From: DASPWW01 sp963803425
GTDB taxonomy: Bacteria; Actinomycetota; Thermoleophilia; Solirubrobacterales; 70-9
Length of the DNA stretch: 64,000 bases
Assembly (NCBI GenBank): GCA_963803425.1
Contig: CAWDMA010000001.1
Coordinates: 744,001-808,000 of the forward strand
Reading direction: 5' to 3'
In this document: in pieces, positions 10,180 through 18,168 of the stretch
Position numbering within the stretch: position 1 is the first letter of the stretch
Layout: each line of letters opens with the position of its first letter
Position numbers and translations under genes: made by a program
Notes under the pieces: generated by a model
What the model was told of the DNA's origin: nothing
Seen by the model: only the letters and a program-made list of their open reading frames with translations
Databases searched by the model: none

Positions 10180-11001
10180 CTACCTCTCGGCGACGATCTG
10201 GACCAGCGCCAGCCGGTCCTCGTCGAGGTTGCGGACCAGGTTGGCCATGATCCGCGGCGCCTCGTCGCCGAACAGGAGGATCGGGCCGATCGGGACCGAT
10301 TCCGTCGCCGCCATCCTGCTTCGCTCCTTCAGCCACTCCAGGCCGGCCGCGGTGACGTCGCGTTTCACCTTCACCGACAGCCCGGCGGCCTCGATCAGCT
10401 CGGGCAGCTCGTCGGGGGTGACAAGGAAGCTGATATCGGGCGACCACGCCCACGGGAGCGGAAAGTGGAGGTCGCCCTCGGGCCCGGCGACGACGTCGTA
10501 GGCGACCAGCCTGCCGCCGGGGCGGAGCACCCGCGCGATCTCGCCGTACAGCCGCGGCTTGTCCTCGATGTTCATCGCCGCGTGCTGGGTCCAGACGACG
10601 TCGAAGGCCCCGTCGTCGAAGGGGAGGTCGAGCGCGTCGGCCTGGCGGAACTCGACCCGGTCGGCGAGCCCGGTCCGCTCCGAAAGCATGTTGGCGATCT
10701 CGCAGTACTCGGGGGTGAGGTCGACGCCGGTCACCCGGACGCCGTGGTCGGAGGCGAGCCGGCGCGCCGGGCCGCCGATCCCGCTGCCGACGTCGAGCAC
10801 GCGCTGGTCCGGGGAGAGCTCGGCGAGCGCGGCGAGCTCCTCGGTCGCCTCCCGCCCCCGGACGTGGAACTCGTCGACGAGCGCGAGCCCGTCGGGGTGG
10901 AGGTTGTCGACGTCCCGGCCCGCGCCGCGGAGCGCGTCCAGGATCACCTCGCCGAGGTCGTCGCGCCGGTTGTAGTGCTGCTCGACCGCGCCGGGGGTCA
11001 C
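10180..11001 (-). CDS. Class I SAM-dependent methyltransferase
   Basis: A 273-residue protein from GTG 11001, which overlaps the stop of the GroES-like gene by four bases (GTGA). This coupling decides the start; the open frame extends further upstream but only in shadow of groES. Motif I is VLDVGSGIGGPARRLA at ~residues 67-82, motif II VTGVDLTPEY, the post-II acidic motif QADALDLPFDDGAFDVVW, and the C-terminal part carries LVTPDELPELIEAAG. The overall pattern fits the UbiE/sarcosine-dimethylglycine/tocopherol-like methyltransferase group, acting on a small molecule. The first ~55 residues (YNRRDDLGEVILDALR) resemble the N-terminus of glycine/sarcosine methyltransferases. The substrate is uncertain. 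Confidence 0.82.
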   Translation of the reverse strand: MTPGAVEQHYNRRDDLGEVILDALRGAGRDVDNLHPDGLALVDEFHVRGREATEELAALAELSPDQRVLDVGSGIGGPARRLASDHGVRVTGVDLTPEYCEIANMLSERTGLADRVEFRQADALDLPFDDGAFDVVWTQHAAMNIEDKPRLYGEIARVLRPGGRLVAYDVVAGPEGDLHFPLPWAWSPDISFLVTPDELPELIEAAGLSVKVKRDVTAAGLEWLKERSRMAATESVPIGPILLFGDEAPRIMANLVRNLDEDRLALVQIVAER

Positions 11002-11357
11002 AGCTCGTCCAACGGGCCCTCGGCCCGCTCCATCACCCCGAGCAGCTCGCTGACGCGCGTGACCAGGAGGCGCTCCTCGTCGACCTCGATCCACACGCCC
11101 GCCGCGGCCGGGAAGACGACGTGGTCCCCCGGCTGCACCGGCATGCTGACGCCGACGTGCTCCCACCAGTCGAGGCCGGGCCCGACCGCGAGCACGATCC
11201 CCTGCTCTGGCGGCGGGTCGTGGCTGCCCGGCGGGACGACCAGCCCGGAGCGGCGGACCCGGTCCTGGTCGAGCTCCTTGATCACGATCCGGTCGAACAG
11301 CGGCCGCAGCTGGTGGCGCGCCGCCTCGATCGCGTCGGGGTGCGGCTGGGAGCTCAT
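10998..11357 (-). CDS. GroES-like co-chaperonin
   Basis: A 119-residue protein with the cpn10 fold signature: LRPLFDRIVIKELDQDRVRRSGLVVPP, then QGIVLAVGPG and VQPGDHVVF, ending in a long C-terminal extension (SELLGVMERAEGPLDEL). Typical GroES is ~97 residues; here both ends are extended. The start ATG 11357 lies six bases behind TATCCT, a leaderless-type arrangement. There is no groEL next to it; instead it is coupled to a methyltransferase. That suggests either an orphan second GroES or an adaptor with its own role. The dome-loop and mobile-loop lengths look normal. Confidence 0.8.
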   Translation of the reverse strand: MSSQPHPDAIEAARHQLRPLFDRIVIKELDQDRVRRSGLVVPPGSHDPPPEQGIVLAVGPGLDWWEHVGVSMPVQPGDHVVFPAAAGVWIEVDEERLLVTRVSELLGVMERAEGPLDEL

Positions 11358-11397
11358 GGGGCGAGGATACCCGGGAAGGAGGAGATCTCGTGACGGG

Positions 11398-11655
11398 CTA
11401 GGCGCCGATCAGGACGGCGACAAGGGATGCGAGGGCGCTCACGAACGTTCCCATCACAGCGATGATCGTGAGCGTCATGGTTCGTTGGAGATTGTCCATC
11501 CGACCGCCGAGCTTTGACTCGACCGCCTCGAATCGCAAGTTCATCTCAGCACGCAAGCCGCGCAGATCGTGGTCGATCCGGTCGAAGCCAGCGTCGACTC
11601 TGCGCGACAGGTCATCCAGCCGCTCGTCGGTCCATGTCGCCCGGGCCCTCTCCAT
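11398..11655 (-). CDS. Small coiled-coil / C-terminal membrane protein, paralogue 1
   Basis: An 85-residue member of a four-copy local family. It starts MERARATWTDERLDDLSRRV, continues as a heptad-like helix (DRIDHDLRGLRAEMNLRFEA), then RTM and one hydrophobic C-terminal helix (LTIIAVMGTFVSALASLVAV). ATG 11655 is chosen because the paralogues all begin at this Met and it lies eight bases behind TATCCT. An upstream ATG at 11706 would add residues encoded by promoter and relic sequence. Function unknown; the shape resembles a tail-anchored coiled coil (compare DUF1640/CCDC90-like proteins), which is only an analogy. Confidence 0.7.
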   Translation of the reverse strand: MERARATWTDERLDDLSRRVDAGFDRIDHDLRGLRAEMNLRFEAVESKLGGRMDNLQRTMTLTIIAVMGTFVSALASLVAVLIGA

Positions 11656-11663
11656 CTGGGCCC

Positions 11664-11672
11664 AGGATAGAC
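11664..11672 (-). promoter_or_regulatory. Promoter box GTCTATCCT of small paralogue 1
   Basis: GTCTATCCT ends eight bases before ATG 11655, so the TATCCT hexamer can serve as a -10 for a leaderless or near-leaderless transcript. The same box precedes the other three paralogues. The upstream GTGAC found in the others is not kept here. Confidence 0.5.
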
Positions 11673-11689
11673 CCACCACGGATGGCGCC

Positions 11690-11780
11690 CGAAATGCGCC
11701 GATCATGTGTCGCTGCCGGTAGTTGCTGAGCTGCTCGCGTGTCGGGATCGATCTCCGGGCGAGCAGGCCGATGTCTGTGG
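11690..11780 (-). pseudogene. Relic of the 3' end of the GH15 hydrolase gene
   Basis: About 70 bases (11719-11780) closely match the part of the GH15 gene at 12774-12850 that encodes LLAEEIDPDTGEQLGNY. Here it reads roughly EIDPDT.EQLSNY with small indels. Directly behind it, 11690-11712 matches the sequence just after the GH15 stop (ATCGGCGCRTTTCG). The piece between is deleted. It shows that a segment spanning the GH15 end plus a small-paralogue gene was duplicated and then eroded. Confidence 0.55.
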
Positions 11781-11786
11781 AGCTCG

Positions 11787-12068
11787 CTAGATGTGAGTGG
11801 CGAGAGAGGCCACGACGCTGGCAAACGTCGCCAGCACGAGGGCGACCGTGGCCTGCATGGTTCGCTGGAGGCCGTCGATCCGATTCTCGAGCTTGGCTTC
11901 GATGCCGTCCATCCGGCCTCCGAGACGCGCCTCCACCGCATCGATCCGGCCTCCGAGCCGAGTCTCGACAGCATCCAGTCGCTCGTCCACCCGCCTGAAG
12001 CCGACATCGACCGTGCGCGACAGGTCATCCAGCCGCTCGTCCGTCCACGTCGCCCGGGCCCTCTCCAT
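11787..12068 (-). CDS. Small coiled-coil / C-terminal membrane protein, paralogue 2
   Basis: A 93-residue paralogue, the longest of the four. After the shared N-terminus (MERARATWTDERLDDLSR) the coiled coil is lengthened by near-identical 7-residue-register repeats (RLDAVETRLGGRI / DAVEARLGGRM / DGIEAKLENRI), followed by DGLQRTM and a C-terminal membrane helix (ATVALVLATFASVVASLATH). Repeat number thus sets stalk length. Start ATG 12068 lies eight bases behind TATCCT. The role is unknown. Confidence 0.7.
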   Translation of the reverse strand: MERARATWTDERLDDLSRTVDVGFRRVDERLDAVETRLGGRIDAVEARLGGRMDGIEAKLENRIDGLQRTMQATVALVLATFASVVASLATHI

Positions 12069-12076
12069 CTGGGCCC

Positions 12077-12098
12077 AGGATAGACCTGCGACTGTCAC
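12077..12098 (-). promoter_or_regulatory. Promoter motif GTGAC-N8-GTCTATCCT of paralogue 2
   Basis: GTGAC at 12094-12098 and GTCTATCCT at 12077-12085 on the minus strand, separated by exactly eight bases. The same spacing recurs before paralogues 3 and 4. The 11-base distance to the TATCCT hexamer is too short for a normal -35, so GTGAC may bind an activator or belong to an unusual sigma promoter. Confidence 0.5.
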
Positions 12099-12166
12099 GG
12101 ATGGCGCCCGAAATGCGCCGACTCTCGCGGATCGCCGGGGAGCGGAAGAGCGCGACTAGCGCCGGG

Positions 12167-12350
12167 TCACTTCTTCGGCGCGGGGATGCGGACGATCGTC
12201 CCCTTCTTCGCGCTCGTCGGCTGGGACCGCGAGGCGTGGAGCGCATCCTCAAGCGACCGAGAGTGTCGAGCCCGGCGCCCCTGCCGCAGGTAGTCGATTA
12301 CGCGCTTCGCCGTTCCTGCGAGTCTAACCTCGGACGCAAAGGTCCTAGGC
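12167..12350 (-). pseudogene. Start-less remnant of a small gene
   Basis: A minus-strand frame ends at TGA 12167-12169 with a plausible coding tail: RLAGTAKRVIDYLRQG, then SLEDALHASRSQ, then KKGTIVRIPAPKK. No ATG, GTG or TTG with a ribosome site precedes it before paralogue 3, so I read it as a gene that lost its 5' end, possibly by the same duplications that produced the relic nearby. The family is not recognised. It could be chance in GC-rich DNA. Confidence 0.3.
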
Positions 12351-12383
12351 GGGATCGCGTCGAAATGCGCCGATCGCGTGACG

Positions 12384-12587
12384 CTAGGAGACCGTCGCCA
12401 GCGTTGCGACGACGGTCATGAAGGTGACCATGATCGTGATCGAGCTGAGCGTCGTGGTCCGCTGCATCTCGGTCATCGTCCGCTGCAGCTCGTCGAAGCG
12501 CCGGTCCATCCGGGTGAAGCCGGTGTCGACTCGGCGCGAGAGGTCATCGAGCCGTTCGTCCGTCCAGGCGGTCCTCGTGCGATCCAT
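12384..12587 (-). CDS. Small coiled-coil / C-terminal membrane protein, paralogue 3
   Basis: A 67-residue paralogue: MDRTRTAWTDERLDDLSRRV, a short amphipathic stretch with a tandem QRTM (ELQRTMTEMQRTTT), then the hydrophobic end (LSSITIMVTFMTVVATLATV). ATG 12587 lies nine bases behind TATGCT. It is the most diverged copy. It sits directly downstream of the GH15 gene, with 67 bases between. Confidence 0.68.
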   Translation of the reverse strand: MDRTRTAWTDERLDDLSRRVDTGFTRMDRRFDELQRTMTEMQRTTTLSSITIMVTFMTVVATLATVS

Positions 12588-12596
12588 CGTCAGCTC

Positions 12597-12618
12597 AGCA
12601 TAGACCCGGCGATGTCAC
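12597..12618 (-). promoter_or_regulatory. Promoter motif GTGAC-N8-GTCTATGCT of paralogue 3
   Basis: GTGAC at 12614-12618 and GTCTATGCT at 12597-12605 with the same eight-base spacing as in paralogues 2 and 4. It lies in the 67-base gap after the GH15 gene, so this paralogue has its own promoter. Confidence 0.45.
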
Positions 12619-12654
12619 GAAACGTCACGCGAAACGCGCCGATTGCGTGCCGCT

Positions 12655-14553
12655 CTACTCGCCGTTCGCCGGCAGCCGCGACTCCCACGGACGCAGCGCG
12701 GCGCCGCCGCTGCGCTCCGCCTCGTCGATCGCGAGCGCGGCGTGGATCACGCCGACGTGGCTGAACGCCTGCGGGTAGTTGCCGAGCTGCTCGCCGGTGT
12801 CGGGATCGATCTCCTCTGCGAGCAGGCCGAGGTCGCTGGCGCTGTTCAGGACGAGCTCGAGCCGCTCCCGGGCGCGGTCGACCTGTCCGCTGAGCGCGAG
12901 CGCGCGGGCCATCCACAGGGTGCAGAACGTGAACGCGCCCTCCTCGCCGGGGAGGCCGTCGTCGCCGCGGTAGCGGTAGATGTGGCCGTTCTGGCTGAGG
13001 TCGCGGTCGACGGACTCCATCGTCGCGAGCACGCGCGGGTCGTCGAACGGGAGGAAGCCGAGCAGGCCGACGTGCAGCGCAGCCGCGTCGGACTCGGGGA
13101 CGCCGAACGCCTGGGTGAACGCGCCGCTGTCGGCGTCGACCCCCTCGCGCTCGATCCGCTCCCGCATGTTGTCGCGGGCGCTGCGCCACCGCGGCATCTG
13201 GTCGGCGTACGCCTCCGGGACCAGGTCCAGGACGCCGATCCCGCGGTCGACCGCGAGCCACGCCATCAGCTTCGAGAACAGGAAGTGCTTCGGGTCGCCG
13301 CGCACCTCCCAGATCCCCTCGTCGGGGAGCTCGAACTTCTCGATCGCCTCGTCGACCAGTCCGGCGACCGCCCTTCCCGTCACCGGATCGGCGACCAGCG
13401 TCCCCGTCGCCGCGCGCCCGTTCGCGACGAACCACGCGATCGCGCTGAGCGCGCCGTAGATGTCCACCTGGAGCTGGTCCCAGGCGCCGTTCCCGATCCG
13501 CACCGGGCGCGAGTTGCGGTACCCGCTCAGGTGGGTGAGCTCGGTCTCCGTGAGCAGCCGCTCGCCGCCGAGCCCGTACATGATCTGGAGCTGCTCGGGG
13601 CGGCCCGCGACCGTGCGGCGGATCCAGCCGACGAAGGCCTCCACCTCGTAGCGGTGGCCGAGCCGGGCGAGCGCGCCGAGCAGCGCGATCGAGTCGCGGA
13701 TCCAGGTGTAGCGGTAGTCCCAGTTCCGGACCCCGCCGATCTCCTCGGGGAGGGATGTCGTAGCGGCGGCGACGATCGCGCCGGTGTGGGCGTCGGTGAG
13801 CGCCTTGATCGCGAGCGCGCTGCGCTGGACCGCGTCCGCGTAGGGGCCGTCGTACGGGGAGATCGCGCTCCACGTCTCCCAGAACCGGACGGTCTCGTCG
13901 ATCCGGGAGAACAGGTCGTCGCGGTCGAGCCGGCTCACCTCGAGCGCGTCCGCGGCGTAGTGGGTCATCGCGACGAGCACCGCCTCACCGGCCTCGACCG
14001 TCGCGGTCGCGTCGCACGTCCCGGCCTCGTTGGGGCGGAGCGGGCCGAGCTCGCTCTGCAGGACGAGCGCCTCCGGCCCTCCGGTCGCTACGACGAGATC
14101 GTCGGCCTCCGATTTGATCTCGGGCGTGGTCAGCCCGTACTCGAACCGGGGGTTGAACTCGAGCTTCATCTCCACGCTTCCCTCGATCCCGTGGATCACG
14201 CGGATCAGCAGGTGGCTGGGAGCGGGGCGGGTGGTGCGGCCGGGCTCGTCGGGGTCGCCGCGAAGCGGCATGCAGTCGGTCACCGTGACCGCGCCGGTCG
14301 AGGTCTGGAAGCGGGTCTCGAGCACGTTCGTGGCCGGGATGTAGCGGCGGGTGCTCTCCCACCCGCCCGCGGGGGCGAGCCGGAAGTAGCCGCCGACGTC
14401 GCGGTCGAGGATGCGGGCGAACGCGGGACGGCCGTCGAAGCGGTGGAAGCACGCCCACTCGACCGAGGCGTCGCGCCCGATCAGCGCGCACGAGTGGCAG
14501 TCGCCGATGAAGGCGTAGTCGCCGATCGCCGGGAACTCGGCGTCGTCCCGCAT
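12655..14553 (-). CDS. GH15 glycoside hydrolase (glucoamylase / trehalase type)
   Basis: A 632-residue protein. The start ATG 14553 overlaps the zwf stop by one base (TGATG). The N-terminal beta domain holds IGDYAFIGDCHSCALIGRDASVEW and FDGRPAFARILD, typical of actinobacterial GH15 trehalase/glucoamylase. The (alpha/alpha)6 catalytic domain has GGVRNWDYRYTWIRDS (substrate pocket), ERLLTETEL and the late EEGAFTFCTLWMA and NYPQAFSHVG motifs that carry catalytic Glu residues in the family. No signal peptide, so it is intracellular and likely acts on trehalose or alpha-glucans. Coupling to glucose-6-phosphate dehydrogenase suggests feeding freed glucose into the pentose phosphate pathway. Confidence 0.88.
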   Translation of the reverse strand: MRDDAEFPAIGDYAFIGDCHSCALIGRDASVEWACFHRFDGRPAFARILDRDVGGYFRLAPAGGWESTRRYIPATNVLETRFQTSTGAVTVTDCMPLRGDPDEPGRTTRPAPSHLLIRVIHGIEGSVEMKLEFNPRFEYGLTTPEIKSEADDLVVATGGPEALVLQSELGPLRPNEAGTCDATATVEAGEAVLVAMTHYAADALEVSRLDRDDLFSRIDETVRFWETWSAISPYDGPYADAVQRSALAIKALTDAHTGAIVAAATTSLPEEIGGVRNWDYRYTWIRDSIALLGALARLGHRYEVEAFVGWIRRTVAGRPEQLQIMYGLGGERLLTETELTHLSGYRNSRPVRIGNGAWDQLQVDIYGALSAIAWFVANGRAATGTLVADPVTGRAVAGLVDEAIEKFELPDEGIWEVRGDPKHFLFSKLMAWLAVDRGIGVLDLVPEAYADQMPRWRSARDNMRERIEREGVDADSGAFTQAFGVPESDAAALHVGLLGFLPFDDPRVLATMESVDRDLSQNGHIYRYRGDDGLPGEEGAFTFCTLWMARALALSGQVDRARERLELVLNSASDLGLLAEEIDPDTGEQLGNYPQAFSHVGVIHAALAIDEAERSGGAALRPWESRLPANGE

Positions 14554-15905
14554 CAGACCCGCTCCGGCCCCGACGAGCCGGCCGCGTAGGTGTGCATCGG
14601 AACCCTGTCGGCGCTCCACGCGGCGAGCACCGGCTCCACGATCCGCCACGCCTCCTCGGCCTCGTCGCCGCGGATCGACAGCATCGTCTCTCCCTCGAGC
14701 ATGTTGAGGAGCAGGTTCGCGTATGCGGGGCGGGCGGGGCCGTGCGACCACATCTCGAGCTCCTCGGGGACGACGGCGCGGTCGGGGCCGAGCACGTTGA
14801 TCGCGGCGCTCATGTAGGGCTTGTGGAGGCCGATGTTGATCACGTTCGGCGCGGCCGGGTCGCCCGCGGGCGGCGGCATCCGGCGGAGGTGGACGGTCAC
14901 CTCGGCGCGCTTGGCGCCGAGCGCCTTCCCGGAGCGGAGCCGGAACGGGACCCCCTCCCAGCGCCAGTTCTCCACCTCGAGGCTGAGCTCGGCGAGGGTC
15001 TCGGTGCCGCGGGCGGGGTCGACGCCCTGCTCGTCGACGTAGGAGGGGACCTCGCGCCCGTCGACGGTGCCGGCGGTGTAGCGGGCGCGCAGCGAGCGCT
15101 CCGCGAGCCGCTCGGGCGGCGGGCTCGGGATCGAGGCGAGCACCGCGGCGCGGCAGTCGCGCACGAACCGCTGCTCGATCCGCGCCGGCGGCTCCATCGC
15201 GACGAACGTGAGCACCTCGAGCAGGTGGTTCTGGAGCATGTCGCGGAGCGCGCCGGCGTGGTCGTAGTAGCCGGCGCGGCCCTCGAGCGCGAGCGTCTCG
15301 TCCCAGGTGATCTCGATCCGCTCGATGTGCTCGCTGCTCCACAGCGGCCCGAACATCCGGTTCGCGAACCGGAGCGCGACGATGTTCCCGATCAGCTCGT
15401 TCGTGAGGAAGTGGTCGACGCGGAAGACGTTGACGCCGGGAAGCCCGGTCGCGATCAGCTCGTTCAGGGCGCGGGCCGACTCGACGCCGTCCCCGAACGG
15501 CTTCTCGATCGCGACCGTGCTGCCGGGCGCGAGCCCGGCGCCGCCGAGCGCCTCCAGGGTCGGCTCGAACAGCCGCGGGGGGAGCGCGAGGTAGGCGAGC
15601 ACCGGGCCGTCGTCAGCGGCGACCAGCTTGCTCAGGTCGGCGGCGGAGGTGACGTCGGCCTGGGCGTAGTCGATCGCGTCGACGACCCGGTTGCGGGCCG
15701 CCTCGTCGACCTCGGAGGCGTGCTCCGCGAGCCGCTCCCGGACGTGGTCGCGGAACTCGTCGGCGGACTTCTCCTCGACCCCGACGCCGAGCACGCTGAG
15801 CTGCTTCGGGGCGAGCCCCTCGGCGACGAGGTCGGCGAGCGAGGGGAGCAGCAGCCGCGCGGTGAGGTCGCCGGTGGCGCCGAAGATCACGAATCGCTCG
15901 ATCAT
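14553..15905 (-). CDS. zwf: Glucose-6-phosphate 1-dehydrogenase
   Basis: A 450-residue enzyme oxidising glucose-6-phosphate to 6-phosphogluconolactone with NADP+ (oxidative pentose phosphate pathway, cytoplasm). Seen: the nucleotide-binding IFGATGDLTARLLLPSL at the N-terminus, the active-site region EKPFG and FRVDHFLTNELIGNI with catalytic His, then NRMFGPLW and the C-terminal substrate/cofactor segment FRLRSGKALG. The length is slightly below the usual 480-510. ATG 15905 lies nine bases behind TAGAGT. The first gene of a two-gene operon with GH15. Confidence 0.93.
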   Translation of the reverse strand: MIERFVIFGATGDLTARLLLPSLADLVAEGLAPKQLSVLGVGVEEKSADEFRDHVRERLAEHASEVDEAARNRVVDAIDYAQADVTSAADLSKLVAADDGPVLAYLALPPRLFEPTLEALGGAGLAPGSTVAIEKPFGDGVESARALNELIATGLPGVNVFRVDHFLTNELIGNIVALRFANRMFGPLWSSEHIERIEITWDETLALEGRAGYYDHAGALRDMLQNHLLEVLTFVAMEPPARIEQRFVRDCRAAVLASIPSPPPERLAERSLRARYTAGTVDGREVPSYVDEQGVDPARGTETLAELSLEVENWRWEGVPFRLRSGKALGAKRAEVTVHLRRMPPPAGDPAAPNVINIGLHKPYMSAAINVLGPDRAVVPEELEMWSHGPARPAYANLLLNMLEGETMLSIRGDEAEEAWRIVEPVLAAWSADRVPMHTYAAGSSGPERV

Positions 15906-15950
15906 CGCGGCGCGACTCTATTGACCCGGGCGCTGCGCGGGCGGTTCGAG

Positions 15951-16157
15951 CTAGCCGTTGGTGGCGATCACGCTCGCGATCGTCGCCAGGAACGCGACGA
16001 GCGTCGCGCCGCCAATCTGGATCATCGTTCGATGCAGGCTGTTCATCTCGGTGCGGATCTCGCGCAGATCGGCGTCGACCCGGTTGAAGCCGTCGTCGAC
16101 CCGGCGCGACAGGTCGTCGAGCCGCTCGTCGGTCCAGGTCGCGCGGGCCCTCTCCAT
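15951..16157 (-). CDS. Small coiled-coil / C-terminal membrane protein, paralogue 4
   Basis: A 68-residue paralogue separated from the other three by the zwf-GH15 operon. It reads MERARATWTDERLDDLSRRV, a short helix (DADLREIRTEMNSLHRTM), then a C-terminal hydrophobic segment (GGATLVAFLATIASVIA). ATG 16157 lies eight bases behind TATCCT. A longer open frame covers it but runs into the metalloprotease region and is a shadow. Confidence 0.7.
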   Translation of the reverse strand: MERARATWTDERLDDLSRRVDDGFNRVDADLREIRTEMNSLHRTMIQIGGATLVAFLATIASVIATNG

Positions 16158-16165
16158 CGGAAGCG

Positions 16166-16187
16166 AGGATAGACGCGCCACCGTCAC
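16166..16187 (-). promoter_or_regulatory. Promoter motif GTGAC-N8-GTCTATCCT of paralogue 4
   Basis: GTGAC at 16183-16187, GTCTATCCT at 16166-16174, eight bases apart, the same as before paralogues 2 and 3. It lies in the 58-base gap after the metalloprotease gene. Confidence 0.48.
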
Positions 16188-16215
16188 GTGGGGCGCTCGC
16201 TTCGTGCCCGCTCCG

Positions 16216-18138
16216 CTACGCGGCTGGTTCGACGTCCAGCACCGGCAGCGGCACGTGGATCGTCGCGCACACCGCCCGCAGCAGCTCCAGCTCGGCGGGG
16301 GCGACCCACGCGTCGTGGAGGACGACCGCGGCGAGCCCGGTGACGAGCGACTGCCTGTCCTTGGGGCGGAGCCCGTCGAGCTTCGCGAGCGCGGCGTCCA
16401 TCCGCGGCGCCCACTCCTCCGCGGCGGCGGGCATCGGCGGCGGGTCGTCGAGGACGCGGGCGATCCCGTCGTCATAGGCCTCGGCGGCTGCGGCCTCGTC
16501 CGCCGTCCCGTGGCGGGCGAGGCCCGCGAGCAGCTCGGCGGCCTCGTCGCGGGCCTGGGCCAGCCGCAGCCGCCCGCCGGGCCGGGTCCCGGACCGGCTC
16601 GATCGAGTCGGCGACCTGGACCGCGGTCAGCCGCGACAGCGCGTACTCGAACGGGGAGACCTGCTGGTCCGCGGCCACCAGCCGGTCGATCAGGGCAAGC
16701 AGCGCGTGAAGCTCCTCGGGGGGGCGGCGGCGGATCGCGGGGAAGGCGATCTCGAGCAGCGGCAGGCGCTGCTCGGCCGGCAGCTCGGCGGCGGTGTCGA
16801 GCAGCTCGCCGACCTGGCGCTCGCTCTCGGCGCCTCGCACCTCGCGGATCGCGGCGAGCTGCGCGTCGCGGACCCTGGGGTCGGCGCCGACCAGCAGGTA
16901 GCACAGCACCTCCGGCGCCCACTCCACCGAGCGGGCCGCCTGGCTGATCGGGTCGGGGATCGCGGCGGACACGGCGCCCGCCGCGGCCACCTGCTCCACC
17001 CCGGGGACGCCGATCGCGGCGACCACGCCGGCGGGGTCGAGCGCGCCCGCGCCGCCGAGGGCGGGGGCGCGCTCGCCCCCCTCGGCCGCCGCCCCGGCCT
17101 CCACCTGCGCGCGCCGCCCGGCGCCGCCGCGGCGGATCTGCTTCGCGAGCTCGGTGATCTCCTCGGGCCGGAAGGAGGGGTCGATCGCCTTGATCCGGTC
17201 CTCGAGCGGGGGGTGGGTGGCGAAGATCCGCTCCACGGCGCCGCCCGCGAACAGCATGTGGCTCACCTCGTCGGTCTGCGCCTGCAGCTCCGAGCCCGGC
17301 CTCGCTTGCGCCGATCCGCTTCAGCGCCCCGGCGAGCCCGTCCGGGTTGCGGGTGAACTGGACGGCGGAGGCGTCGGCGAGGAACTCGCGCTGGCGCGAC
17401 ACCGAGGCCTGGATCCAGCGGCCGAAGAACAGGCCGATGTAGCCGATCACCATCACCGCGAGGCCGATCAGCGGCGATCGCCGCTCCGTTGCGGCTGCGG
17501 CCGCCGGAGTAGATCACGAACCGGCCCACGATCGCCAGCACCAGGATCCCGAACAGCAGGCCGATCAGCCGGATGTTGAGCCGCATGTCGCCGTTCAGGA
17601 TGTGGCTGAACTCGTGCGCGACGACGCCCTGGAGCTCGTCGCGGTCGAGCTGCTCGAGCGTGCCCTGGGTGACCGTGACGGCGGCGTCGGAGGTCGAGTA
17701 CCCGGCCGCGAACGCGTTGATCCCCGACTCCTTCTCCAGCACGTACACCTCGGGGACGGGGACGCCGGCGGCGATCGACATCTCCTCGACGACGTTGTAG
17801 AGGCGGCGCCGCAGCGGGTCGGTGGCGTCCGGCTTCACCGGGACGCCGCCGAGCTGGGTGGCGACCTTCCCGCCCCCGCCGCGCAGCGACAGCGCCCGGA
17901 ACGTGCTGGCGAGCGCGATCCCGGCGACGATCGCGATCCCCGCACCGATGATCAGCCCGAGGTTCTCGCTCAGGAACTTGCCCGCCGACCAGCTCTGGTG
18001 GTGCTGCGGCGTGGTCCCGAAGAACAGCAGCAGCACCGCATCGATCGCGACGACGATGATCAGCACCGCGAGCCCGAACAGGACGACGAGCCGCACGGTA
18101 TGCCGCCGGGCGCGCTCCTGGTGCTCGAAGAAGTTCAC
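16216..18138 (-). CDS. M48 (HtpX-like) membrane zinc metalloprotease with C-terminal extension (frameshifted)
   Basis: ATG 18138 starts a protein of ~640 residues with two N-terminal transmembrane helices (VRLVVLFGLAVLIIVVAIDA; LGLIIGAGIAIVAGIALAS), then the M48 core: VPVPEVYVLEKESGINAFAAG and the zinc site VVAHEFSHILNGD (HExxH), another hydrophobic segment (LIGLLFGILVLAIVGRFVI) and QREFLADASAVQFTRNPDGL (third zinc ligand region), ending THPPLEDRI. A ~300-residue C-terminal part ends HALLALIDRLVAADQQVSPF...LPVLDVEPAA, TerB-like in feel. The frame changes near 17475, 17310 and 16575. LemA + M48 pairs are common in envelope quality control. Confidence 0.78.
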
Positions 18139-18168
18139 GCGGCGCCGCCCCGGATCAGGCGGGCGCCA

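Noticed and set aside
14592..16172. Plus-strand frame of ~526 codons
   Set aside because: Antisense to zwf, whose motifs are unambiguous on the other strand.
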